This document shows positions 51,351 through 60,000 of a DNA stretch of 64,000 bases, piece after piece; position 1 is the stretch's first letter; each line of letters begins with the position of its first letter. Made by a program: the position numbers and the translations under genes. The notes under the pieces were generated by a model that worked only from the letters and a program-made list of their open reading frames with translations, was not told the origin of the DNA and searched no databases. The DNA comes from Dactylosporangium vinaceum (lineage in GTDB: Bacteria > Actinomycetota > Actinomycetes > Mycobacteriales > Micromonosporaceae): NCBI RefSeq assembly GCF_019904175.1, contig NZ_CP061913.1, positions 6,262,001 to 6,326,000 of the forward strand. Direction: 5' to 3'.

Positions 51351-51965
51351 CTACCCACGAAGCATCGCCTGTACCGTGGCCGCGTCCTCATTGGCCCCGA
51401 ACAGCGCGGTGCCGGGCTCCATCCGCACGCCCTGCGCGAGCGGCCCGGCGAGGACCGGGTCGAAGCCGAGCGCGTCGACGATCGCCGCGACCGCCGCCAC
51501 GTCGTCCGGCGCGTCACCGGCGATCGCGATCGCCCGCCGGCCGGGCGTGCCGGCGGGGCGGGCACCGTCCTCGAGGTCGTGGTACCCCATGTGGTTGAAC
51601 GCCTTGACCACCCGCGCCGGTGCCAGGAACGCCTGGACGATCTCGCTGGACGAGGTCAGGTCGTCGCGGACCCCGTCCACCTCCCACCAGTAGTTCATGG
51701 CGTCGATGACCAGCTTCCCGCGCAGTGACGGCGCCGGCACGGTGCGGTACTTCCCCAGCGGCAGCGCCAGGATCACCACGTCGGCCCGCCGCGCCGCCGC
51801 GTCCGCCGTCACCGCCTGTGCACCCGGTGCGAGGACCTCGACGATGAGCGCGATCCGGGCCGGGTCACCGGACCCGGCGATGAGGACGTCGTAGCCGGCG
51901 GCGACGGCCAGACGGGCCAGCACGGTGCCCACCTTCCCCGCCCCGAGGATGCCGATCGTCGTCAT
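51351..51965 (-). CDS. NADPH-dependent F420 reductase-like protein
   Basis: The 204-residue Rossmann protein resembles F420H2:NADP+ oxidoreductase-type enzymes. IGILGAGKVGTVLARLAVAAGYDVLIAGSGDP is the NADP-binding motif, DVVILALPLGKY and KLVIDAMNYWWEVDG match the family, and VVKAFNHMGYHDLEDG is the equivalent of the KAFN motif. It is shorter than most fully studied members, which have 210-240 residues. Neighbouring F420-type LLM genes fit a role in cofactor reduction, though the protein could be another NADP oxidoreductase. The start overlaps the preceding stop by 4 bases. Confidence 0.85.
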   Translation of the reverse strand: MTTIGILGAGKVGTVLARLAVAAGYDVLIAGSGDPARIALIVEVLAPGAQAVTADAAARRADVVILALPLGKYRTVPAPSLRGKLVIDAMNYWWEVDGVRDDLTSSSEIVQAFLAPARVVKAFNHMGYHDLEDGARPAGTPGRRAIAIAGDAPDDVAAVAAIVDALGFDPVLAGPLAQGVRMEPGTALFGANEDAATVQAMLRG

Positions 51966-52990
51966 GCCAGCAGGTCGCGGACCATCGGCAGCACCTTGGT
52001 GCCGAACAGCTCCACGGAGCGCATCCGAGCCCCCACCGGCTGTGCGCCCGCCGTGTAGATGAGGTCGAACCGGCCCACGCCCAGGTCCTTGACCGTCCGG
52101 GCGATCTTGCGGGCCACGGTCTCGGGGCCGCCGAGATACAGCGAGCCGCCGGCGACCTCCGCCTCGAACTCCGAGCGGCGCAGGGCCGGCCAGCCGCGCT
52201 GGGCGCCGATGCGGTCACGGATGGTTTTGAAGGGGCCGAAGAACAGCTCCTTCGCCTGCTCGTCAGTGTCCGCGACGAACCCGGGCGAGTGCATGCCGAC
52301 CGGATGGGCGAACGTGCCGAGCTGGTCGGCGGCGCGGCGGTACAGCTGCAGATAAGGCTTGAAGCGGTTCGGGTCTCCCCCGATGATCGCCAGCATGAGG
52401 GGCAGGCCGTAGCGGGCCGTGCGGACCACGGACTGTGGCGACCCGCCCACGCCGACCCACGTGGGCAGCCGTCCGGACTCGGTCTTGGGGAACACGTCGG
52501 CTTCGGACAGGGGCGCCCGGGTGGTACCGCTCCAGCTCACCGGCTTCTCGTCGAGCAGCTTCACGAACAGCTCGAGCTTCTCCTCGAACAGCACCTCGTA
52601 GTCCGCGAGGTCGTAGCCGAACAGCGGGAACGACTCCGTGAACGACCCGCGCCCCAGGATCACCTCGGCCCGCCCGCCCGAGATGGCGTCGACGGTGGCG
52701 AAGCGCTGGAACACGCGCACCGGGTCGTCCGAGCTCAGCACGGTGACGCCGGAGCCCAGCCTGATCCGCGAGGTGCGCCCGGCGATCCCGGCGAGGACCG
52801 TCTCCGGGGTCGAGATGGAGTACTCCGGCCGGTGGTGCTCACCCAGCGCGATGGCGTCGACACCGAGCTCATCGGCGAGCACGGCCTCCTCGACGACCTG
52901 CCGGATCGCCGCGGCGTACGACAGCGGCGCGCCGGTATGGTCCACCGGGACGTCACCGAACGTGTCGAGACCGAACAGCAGCTCGCTCAT
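51962..52990 (-). CDS. LLM-class flavin-dependent oxidoreductase
   Basis: The 342-residue luciferase-like protein begins SELLFGLDTFGDVPVDHTGAPLSYAAAIRQVVEEAVLADELGVDAIALGEHHRPEYS. It continues TSRIRLGSGVTVLSSDDPVRVFQRFATVDAISGGRAEVILGRGS, and WVGVGGSPQSVVRTARYGLPLMLAIIGGDP with LYLGGPETVARKIA follow. ATG 52990 has GGAGGTC 5-11 bases upstream. It is the first gene of a four-gene minus-strand operon and diverges from a MarR gene with two operator palindromes, the obvious controller. Substrate unknown. Confidence 0.9.
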   Translation of the reverse strand: MSELLFGLDTFGDVPVDHTGAPLSYAAAIRQVVEEAVLADELGVDAIALGEHHRPEYSISTPETVLAGIAGRTSRIRLGSGVTVLSSDDPVRVFQRFATVDAISGGRAEVILGRGSFTESFPLFGYDLADYEVLFEEKLELFVKLLDEKPVSWSGTTRAPLSEADVFPKTESGRLPTWVGVGGSPQSVVRTARYGLPLMLAIIGGDPNRFKPYLQLYRRAADQLGTFAHPVGMHSPGFVADTDEQAKELFFGPFKTIRDRIGAQRGWPALRRSEFEAEVAGGSLYLGGPETVARKIARTVKDLGVGRFDLIYTAGAQPVGARMRSVELFGTKVLPMVRDLLA

Positions 52991-53002
52991 GCTGACCTCC
53001 GT

Positions 53003-53049
53003 TGATTGACGCGTCAATCATGCCGCCCGTATGATTGACGCGTCAAGCA
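53003..53049. promoter_or_regulatory. Two MarR operators in tandem
   Basis: TGATTGACGCGTCAATCA (53003-53020) is a perfect 18-bp palindrome. TGATTGACGCGTCAAGCA (53032-53049) is the same with one changed base. The second overlaps the ribosome-site region of the MarR gene, and the first lies 13 bp before the divergent LLM start. Confidence 0.85.
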
Positions 53050-53068
53050 CATGGAGGTGACGCCCGTC

Positions 53069-53524
53069 ATGCGTCGGCTACCGGCCCGGGATGAGCTCAG
53101 GACGTGGCGTGAGTTCATCGAGACCGCGGAGGCGCTGCGCAGCGCGCTGGCCACCCGGCTGCACCACGACACCGGCCTGTCACCGGCCGACTACGCCGTC
53201 CTATTGGCCCTCAGCGAGGCCGACGGCGGCCGCCTGCGCTCCTCCGAACTGGCCGAGCGGTGCGGGTGGGAACGCAGCCGACTGTCCCACCACCTGCCCC
53301 GCATGGAGCGCCGCGACCTGATCCGCCGCGAGGACTGCCCCACCGACAACCGCGGCGCCGAGATCGTCCTGACCCGCGCGGGCGCGGCCGCCTTCCACGC
53401 GGCGACGGTCCCGCACCTGACCGCCGTCCGCGAGCTCTTCGTCGACGCCCTGACCACGGCCCAGCTGGCCGCGGCGGCCGACCTTGCCGCCGCGCTGCGG
53501 TCACACCTCACTGACGGAGCGTAG
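53069..53524 (+). CDS. MarR-family transcriptional regulator
   Basis: The 151-residue repressor has the MarR helix-turn-helix: LSPADYAVLLALSEADGGRLRSSELAERCGWERSRLSHHLPRMERRDLIRRE, and the wing motif CPTDNRGAEIVLT. GGAGGTG at 53053-53059 sits 9 bases before ATG 53069, so that start is preferred over ATG 53051. Two palindromic sites with core TTGACGCGTCAA lie directly upstream, so it should repress itself and the divergent LLM-F420 operon. Its last 24 bases overlap the end of the convergent TetR gene, so the two transcripts run into each other. Confidence 0.9.
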   Translation: MRRLPARDELRTWREFIETAEALRSALATRLHHDTGLSPADYAVLLALSEADGGRLRSSELAERCGWERSRLSHHLPRMERRDLIRREDCPTDNRGAEIVLTRAGAAAFHAATVPHLTAVRELFVDALTTAQLAAAADLAAALRSHLTDGA

Positions 53525-54103
53525 CGGCGCCCCTGCCCGGTGCAGGGTGGCGTCGAGGAACGTCTCCAGCGTCTCGCCCATGAGCTCGGCCAGGGTCCGC
53601 TCATTGCCGGGCTGGTTCCAGCGGTTGCGGGCGGCGAAGAACACGGCGGCCGCCGTCCACCCGGCGACGGCGGCGGCCCGCTCATCGGTGCCCCGCTCGC
53701 CCAGTGCGCCGGCGATGCGGCCCGCCAGCCCGGCCCGCTTCACCAGTTCGCGCTCCTGCAGCTCCGGGCTGGCCGCGATGACCCGGCCGAGCAGCACCGA
53801 GCCCGCGCGGTACCGCTCGTAGGTGGTGTCGGCCACCCGCTGCAGGGCAGCCACGGCGGCGTGCAGCGGGTCGAGCGCCTGCGGCTGCGCGGCGATCTCG
53901 GCCGCGATGAGCTCCTCCGACGCCTCCTGGCCGGCGAAGACGACCTCGCGCTTGTCGGCGAAGTGGTGGAAGAACGTGCGCCGGTTGAGCCCGGCCCGCT
54001 CGGCGATCTGCGCGACTGTCGTCTGCTCGAAGCCCTGCTCGTCGAAGAGCGTCAGCGCGGCCTCGCGCAGCCGGTCGTACGCGCCGGGTTCCCATCTCGC
54101 CAT
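53501..54103 (-). CDS. TetR-family transcriptional repressor
   Basis: The 200-residue repressor has an HTH at residues about 8-55: AYDRLREAALTLFDEQGFEQTTVAQIAERAGLNRRTFFHHFADKREVVFAG. The ligand domain is helical with AVAGWTAAAVFFAARNRWNQPGNERTLAELMGETLETF. ATG 54103 directly begins the HTH domain, and the earlier ATG would add 8 odd residues. It faces a divergent SDR gene across a 51-bp operator with perfect 18-bp arms. It should repress both. Overlap with the convergent MarR gene is 24 bases. Confidence 0.9.
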   Translation of the reverse strand: MARWEPGAYDRLREAALTLFDEQGFEQTTVAQIAERAGLNRRTFFHHFADKREVVFAGQEASEELIAAEIAAQPQALDPLHAAVAALQRVADTTYERYRAGSVLLGRVIAASPELQERELVKRAGLAGRIAGALGERGTDERAAAVAGWTAAAVFFAARNRWNQPGNERTLAELMGETLETFLDATLHRAGAPLRSVSEV

Positions 54104-54119
54104 GGCCTCCAGCCTACGT

Positions 54120-54170
54120 GATTGCACTCAGTGGCATTATCGCGCTAGGCTGATGCCACTGAGTGCAATC
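54120..54170. promoter_or_regulatory. 51-bp operator with perfect 18-bp arms
   Basis: GATTGCACTCAGTGGCAT (54120-54137) and ATGCCACTGAGTGCAATC (54153-54170) are exact reverse complements around a 15-base centre. Within each arm CACTCAGTG or CACTGAGTG is itself palindromic, so the arms look like two TetR dimer sites centred 33 bp apart. It separates the TetR and SDR genes. Confidence 0.9.
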
Positions 54171-54280
54171 ACCGCCTGCGCCGCACCGTTCGTTCGTCAT
54201 CTCCCGTGCCACACCGCTCGTCCTCCACCGCTCGCCTGCTCTTCTCGCCTGCACTGCTCGTGCTGAACGGAGTCCATTCC

Positions 54281-55171
54281 ATGGCTGACTTCACCGCCGG
54301 TGACCTGCCCGACCTGCACGGCCGGACGGCGATCGTGACCGGCGCCAACTCCGGCGTCGGGCTGGCGACCGCCCGCGCGCTGGCCCTCGCCGGCGCCCGG
54401 GTCGTGCTCGCCGTGCGCAGTCTCGACCGGGGCCAAGCCGCCGCCCGCACGATCACCGGCGACACCGAGGTGCGCCGGCTCGACCTCGCCGACCTCGCCT
54501 CCGTGCGCGCCTTCGCCGCCGCCTGGACCGGCCCGGTCGACCTGCTCATCAACAACGCGGGCATCTCCGTCCCGGACCGGCGGCGCACGGCCGACGGGTT
54601 CGAGCTCCAGTTCGCCACCAACCACCTCGGGCCGTTCGCGCTGACCAACCTGCTGCTCGAGCACGTCACCGACCGGATCGTGACCGTCTCCTCACAGGCC
54701 GAACGGATGGGCCGCCTCGACCTGGACGACCCCAACGACGAGCGGCGCCCCTATCGGGAGTCGGCCGCGTACAACCGCTCCAAGCTGGCCAATCTGCTGT
54801 TCACCGCCGAGCTGCAGCGCCGCCTCGACGCCGCCGGGTCACCGGTCCGCGCCGTCTCCGCCCACCCCGGCCTCGTGCAGAGCGCGATCTACTCGGAGTC
54901 CGGGGCGGTGCTCCGCCTCATGGTCCGGCTGCTCGGCCAGAGCGCCGACGAGGGCGCCCTCCCGGTCCTGTACGCCGCGGTCGCCGACCTGCCCGGCGAC
55001 AGCTTCACCGGCCCGAGCCGCTGGGCCCACATGCGCGGCGCCCCGGAGCTGATCAACCGCTCCGCCACCGCCCGCGACGCCGGCCTCGCCGCGCGGCTGT
55101 GGACGCTGTCCGAGCGGCTCACCGGCACCCACTTCCCGCTCGGCCGCCAATTCTCCACCGATCCAGTATGA
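54281..55171 (+). CDS. SDR-family NAD(P)-dependent oxidoreductase
   Basis: The 296-residue protein is of the retinol-dehydrogenase-like SDR subgroup. The cofactor motif is TGANSGVG (residues about 22-29), then LAGARVVLAVRSLDRG, NNAG in LLINNAGISVPD, and the catalytic YNRSK (near residue 167). SAHPGLVQS stands at the usual PG position. ATG 54281 was chosen because ACGGAG lies 9-13 bases upstream and the domain starts at residue 13. It is probably the main target of the divergent TetR repressor. It is followed 61 bases later by an OYE-family reductase, so the two may act on the same xenobiotic carbonyl or enone. Confidence 0.9.
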   Translation: MADFTAGDLPDLHGRTAIVTGANSGVGLATARALALAGARVVLAVRSLDRGQAAARTITGDTEVRRLDLADLASVRAFAAAWTGPVDLLINNAGISVPDRRRTADGFELQFATNHLGPFALTNLLLEHVTDRIVTVSSQAERMGRLDLDDPNDERRPYRESAAYNRSKLANLLFTAELQRRLDAAGSPVRAVSAHPGLVQSAIYSESGAVLRLMVRLLGQSADEGALPVLYAAVADLPGDSFTGPSRWAHMRGAPELINRSATARDAGLAARLWTLSERLTGTHFPLGRQFSTDPV

Positions 55172-55232
55172 AATCGGCCACACCGGGCGGCCGGGCGGAA
55201 CAAGCACCGCGCCCGTTGATTTGATCTGCTGT

Positions 55233-56363
55233 GTGACCACCTCTCCGACGACGACCGGCCTGCGCACCGCGGCCGACCCGGCGCCACTGTTCACCCCGTA
55301 CGCCCTGGGCGACGTCAACCTGGCCAACCGCTTCGTGATGGCCCCGATGACGCGGCAGTTCTCGCCCGGCGGCGTGCCCGGCCCCGACGTCGCCGCGTAC
55401 TACGCCAGACGGGCCCCGCACGTCGGGCTCATCGTCACCGAGGGCACCTACGTCGACCACCCGTCGGCCGGGTCGAGCGACCGGGTGCCCCGCTTCTACG
55501 GCGCCGACGCGCTGGCCGGCTGGCGCTTCGTCGCCGAGGCCGTCCACGCGGCCGGCGGCCGGATCGTCCCGCAGCTGTGGCACCTCGGCGCCGTCCGCAC
55601 GGCCGGCTCCCCACCCGACCCCGGCGCGCCGGTCCTGAGCCCGTCCGGCCTGCGCGCCGACGGCACCGCGGTCGGCGAGCCGGCCACCGCCGCCGACCTG
55701 GACGCGGTGGTGGCCGCGTTCGCCCGGGCCGCCGCGGACGCCCAGCGCGCGGGCTTCGACGGCGTCGAGATCCACGGCGCCCACGGCTACCTCCTCGACC
55801 AGTTCCTGTGGCCGGGCACGAACCGCCGTACCGACCACCACGGCGGCAGCCCCGCCAACCGAGCCCGCCTCAGCGCCGAGGTGATCGCCGCGATCCGGGC
55901 GGCCACCGGCCCCGCCTTCCCGATCCTGTTCCGCTTCTCCCAGTGGAAGGGCGGCCACTTCGACGCCCGCATCGCCGACACGCCGGCCGAGCTGGAGCAG
56001 CTCCTCGCCCCACTCGTGGACGCCGGCGTCACCGCCCTGCACGTCTCGACCCGCCGCTACTGGCTGCCCGCGTTCGACGACACGGCGCTGACCCTGGCCG
56101 GCTGGACGAAGAAGCTCACCGGCCTGCCGGTCATCGCCATCGGCTCGGTCGGCGTAGCCCAGGCGTTCCGGGGCGAGCACGAGGAGCAGGCCGGCTCCCT
56201 GAGCCTGGCCCCGCTGCTGGAGCGCTTCGACCAGGGCGAGTTCGACCTGATCGCCCTGGGCCGCGCCCTGCTCTCCGACCCGGCCTGGCCCACCAAGCTG
56301 GCCGAGGACCGCCTGTCCGAGATCCACCCCTACGACAAGGCCGACGAGACCCGCCTGACCTGA
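55233..56363 (+). CDS. Old yellow enzyme-family NADH:flavin oxidoreductase
   Basis: The 376-residue FMN-dependent TIM-barrel enzyme should reduce activated alkenes (enones) with NAD(P)H. Blocks include LFTPYALGDVNLANRFVMAPMTRQFSPGGVPGPDVAAYYARRAP, VGLIVTEGTYVDHP, GRIVPQLWHLGAVR, GFDGVEIHGAHGYLLDQFLWPGTNRRTDHHGGSPANRARL (His-His substrate site IHGAHGYLLDQF) and FDLIALGRALLSDPAWPTKL. Length is typical (360-380). The start GTG 55233 has no ribosome site, so the message may be leaderless. It is downstream of an SDR on the same strand and followed by a strong terminator. Confidence 0.92.
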   Translation: MTTSPTTTGLRTAADPAPLFTPYALGDVNLANRFVMAPMTRQFSPGGVPGPDVAAYYARRAPHVGLIVTEGTYVDHPSAGSSDRVPRFYGADALAGWRFVAEAVHAAGGRIVPQLWHLGAVRTAGSPPDPGAPVLSPSGLRADGTAVGEPATAADLDAVVAAFARAAADAQRAGFDGVEIHGAHGYLLDQFLWPGTNRRTDHHGGSPANRARLSAEVIAAIRAATGPAFPILFRFSQWKGGHFDARIADTPAELEQLLAPLVDAGVTALHVSTRRYWLPAFDDTALTLAGWTKKLTGLPVIAIGSVGVAQAFRGEHEEQAGSLSLAPLLERFDQGEFDLIALGRALLSDPAWPTKLAEDRLSEIHPYDKADETRLT

Positions 56364-56386
56364 CCCTCGCTTCAGCGTCCGCATCA

Positions 56387-56424
56387 CCGAGGGCCGGCCC
56401 GCCGTCACAGCCGCCGGCCCTCGG
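56387..56424 (+). terminator. Terminator of the OYE gene
   Basis: CCGAGGGCCGGC (56387-56398) and GCCGGCCCTCGG (56413-56424) are perfect 12-bp arms around a 14-base loop. Confidence 0.85.
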
Positions 56425-56568
56425 ACGGCCCCGTCACCCGGCCGGCGCGGCGAGTTGCTCGTCCCTGCCCCGGCCGGCGTTTGCGCAGCTCGTTCGGCCG
56501 GCCGTGTTCAGGCGGTCGTTCGGCCGGGTTGTTTTGCGCGGCGCCCGGCCGGGCACAGGAAAACCATC

Positions 56569-56814
56569 ATGGAGCCCCCGACCTGCCTGCTCTACCTTCT
56601 CACGGTCGGCCGCGAGAAGGAGCTGGTGCTGCGGGTGCACGACACCGACCTCTCCCGCCAGCAGCTGTCCGAGTGGATGGAGACCGGGGCCGTGCATCCC
56701 TTGACGGTGTCCCGCTCGGGCGATGACCAGACCTCGACGCTGCTGATCAATTTCAGTCACGTGGTGGGCGCCCGGCTGGCCCTGTACAGCGACGGCCGCT
56801 CCACCTCCTTCTGA
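56569..56814 (+). CDS. Small uncharacterised protein
   Basis: The 81-residue protein reads MEPPTCLLYLLTVGREKELVLRVHDTDLSRQQLSEWMETGAVHPLTVSRSGDDQTSTLLINFSHVVGARLALYSDGRS. It has three predicted strands with a short helix, no TM segment and no signal peptide. An AGGAAAA site 6-11 bases upstream supports the ATG at 56569. The GTGAVHPLTVSRSGDD.TSTLLINFSHVVGAR pattern looks like a compact beta-rich domain, but I do not recognise a family. It is not obviously in an operon, and no palindrome is nearby. Confidence 0.7.
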   Translation: MEPPTCLLYLLTVGREKELVLRVHDTDLSRQQLSEWMETGAVHPLTVSRSGDDQTSTLLINFSHVVGARLALYSDGRSTSF

Positions 56815-57043
56815 CGCCAGGCGTGAGCAGGCCACCGGCCGCAACTCCTGCCGCTCTCTGACGGTCACTCTCCATGACCCCGCCCGGCCGCCAGAAAGGT
56901 AGCCGGCGGCCGGCCCGTCAACGACGTGTGCGCGGGTCTGGGTCGGCTACCGGCAAGGCCGCGCTTGACCAAGGCCTGCACACCGGCGGCCGACTCGCAT
57001 ACCTCAAGCCCGGGCTACCCCCTCCAAGGCGGTGACCGGCGGC

Positions 57044-60000
57044 TCAGCCCGAGGAGTGGACAAGCTCCCGAACGCGCTCGACCCGCACCGGCACCACGTT
57101 GGCCGCCCGAACCCTGCCGGGCAGCAGAACCGAGTCGACAAGCCACCCGAGGCCAAGCAGCCCGACGGTCCCGAGATACCACCACCCGAGCCGCCGCCGC
57201 CCGAGATAGAAGTGGTGCGCCCCGAAAACCCCAAGTAGAAGCCACCAGGTGTACGCCACCACAACCGACTTCCGCCGCTCCCCCACAGCGACCCGGTCAC
57301 CCACCGTCACCGCCACCCCCGACCCAACCAACGCCGACGCCGCACCCTCCCTTGCCGCCGACGCAGCATGCTCCCCCGACGCCGACGCAGCATGTTCCTC
57401 CGACGCCGACGCAGCTCGATCAATTTCCGACAGCCCGAACCCACCGGCGCCGCCTCCGACCGCCCCCGACCGCGCCGCCCCGATCGCCGTCGACGTCGAC
57501 CTACCACGCTCGACATCCGTCGACATCGACGCCGCGACATCGATTTCAGTCGACGCCGACCGCCCCGGCTCGATTGCCGTCGACATCGACACCGAATAGC
57601 CGACTTCCGTCGATGTCGACACGCGAGGGTCGACAACCGTCGACGCCGACACCGCAACGTCGATTCCACTCGACGTCGCCACCACCGGGTCGATCCCGGC
57701 CGAGCTCGACACCACACGGTCGACTTCGGCCGACGTCAACACCGCTGCGCCGGCCCCGGCCAAACTCGACACCACACATTCGATCTCGCTCGACCTCGAC
57801 ACCACAGGGTCGACTTCAGCCGACGCCGACACCGACACCGAGGTGCCGACATTCGCCAACGGCGACGCCGGCGGGTTGACGATCGTCGACATCGACTTCG
57901 AGCCAGATAGCGCAGCCGTCCTGTTCGCAGCCGGAGCCGCGGCCGTTGCAGAGGTACAGGCGGAGGCCGGTGCAGAGCTCGAGGCGAAGGCTGGTGCGGA
58001 GGCCGGGGCAGAGGCCGGCGCGGAGGCCGGCGCGGAGGCCGGGGCGGAGGCCGGGGCAGAGGCCGGCGCAGAGGCCGGCGCGGAGGCCGGCGCGGAGGCC
58101 GGGGCAGAGGCCGGGGCAGAGGCCGGCGCGGAGGCCGGCGCGGAGGCCGGCGCGGAGGCCGGCGCGGAGGCCGGCGCGGAGGCCGGCGCGGAGGCCGGGG
58201 CAGAGGCTGGTGCGGAGGCCGGCGCGGAGGCTGGTGCGGAGGCCGGGGCAGAGGCTGGTGCGGAGGCCGGTGCGGATGCTGAGGACGCGATGGAAATTGG
58301 GGCCGGATTCGTGCTGGGGATGACGGTCGGGTCGTCCAGCACTGTTTCGCGCAGGCCGATGAAGCCGTGCAGGCGCTTGAGCCACGCCGGCGCCCACCAG
58401 TTCGCCGCGCCGAGCAGTGTCATCGTCGCCGGCACCAGCACGCACCGGACCAGGGTTGCGTCCACCGCAACCGCCACCGCCAACCCCAGGCCGATCTGCT
58501 GCACACCGCCCATCTCGCCGGTCACGAAGCAGCCGAACACGATCACCATCAGCAGCGCGGCCGACGTGATGATCCGGCCCGAGTGCTGCAGCCCGCGCCG
58601 CACGGCGACGTCAGTCGGGAAGCCCCTGTCCGTGTACTCCTTGATCCGGCCCAGCAGAAACACCTCGTAGTCCATCGACAGCCCGAACGCGAAGGCGAAG
58701 ACGCTCACCACCGTGAACGGGCTGAGCCCGCCGACCGTCAGCACGCCCAGCGGCCCGGCCAGGAAACCGTGCTGGAATACGGCGGTCAGCACACCGAACG
58801 TGGCCCCCAGCGACACGAGGTTCATCAGCACGGCCTTCAGCGGCACCACCACCGAGCCGGTCATCGCGAACAGCAGCACGACCATCGCCAGCAGCGTCAC
58901 CCCGAGCGCGAGCGGCAGCCGGTCGGTGATCTGCCCGACCACGTCGGTGACCATGGCGCCACTGCCCGTGACCCAGGACTCGCCGCCGCCCGGCCGGTCG
59001 GCCCGGATGCGTTCCACGAGGTCACGAGCGGCCGGCCCTTCCGGGTCACCGAGTGCCTCGATACCCAGCGTGGTCAGCCCGTTGCCGGCGTCCGCGGCCG
59101 GATGGATCAGACGCACCCCGGCGGTGCCGGCGAACCGGGCCGCCCATGCGTCGAGCCCGGCCGGGTCGAGGTGCGCGACGACGATGACGGCCGGCGCCGC
59201 GCTCTGCCCGTAGCTGTCGGTCAACGCGCGCTCCACCTGCACCGACTCCATCGACGGCGGCAGCGCGCCGAGGTCGTCCAGGTGGATGGCGGTGTCCAGG
59301 GCCGGCAGCGCGACGGCGACCAGCGCCACCCCGCCGAGCACGGTGGTCAGCAGCGGCCGGCGCTGCACGATGCGGGCCAGACCAGCGAAGAAGCCCATTT
59401 CGGGGGTACTGCGACCAGCCCGCCTCGACGGCCGGATGCGCTTGCGAAACAGGCCGAGCAACGCCGCCGTGAACGTCAGCGACACCAGCATCGCCGCGAT
59501 GGCCACCGAAATCCCGGCCGCGCCGAGGGCCGACAGTCCCGTGATCCCGAACAGCAGGAGCCCGCTCAGCGCTGCGGCAACCGTCAACGCACTGAACGCG
59601 ATCGTGCGCCCGGCCGTCGCCCAGGCCCGTGACACGGCAACCGCAGGCTCAAACCCGGCCGCCAACTCCTCCCGGTACCGCGCGACCAGCAACAGCCCGT
59701 AGTCGATCGACAACCCGAGTCCGAGCAGCGTGACGATCGTGACGGCGTTCGAGTCCAGCTCGGTGAACTTCGTGAAGACCAGCAGCATGATCATCGAGAA
59801 CGCGATCGACACGACGGCGGCCAGCACCGGCATGCCGGCCGCGATGATGCCGCCGAAGATGAACACCAGCACCACGAGCGTAATGGGCAGCGACATCGTC
59901 TCCGCCTTGGACAGGTCCGCCCCCGCCTGCGCGTTGGCCTGCTGATTGAGCACGGGCCCGCCACCGACCCGCACCCGGGCGTCGGCCTGCCCGTGCTCGC

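Noticed and set aside
55221..55232. TTG start for the OYE gene
   Set aside because: It would add the residues LICC before the family start. GTG 55233 fits the family N-terminus better.
57843..58670. A plus-strand frame of (AEAG) repeats inside the MMPL gene
   Set aside because: It is the complement of the ASAP repeat. The minus strand carries the complete transporter, so this is a shadow.
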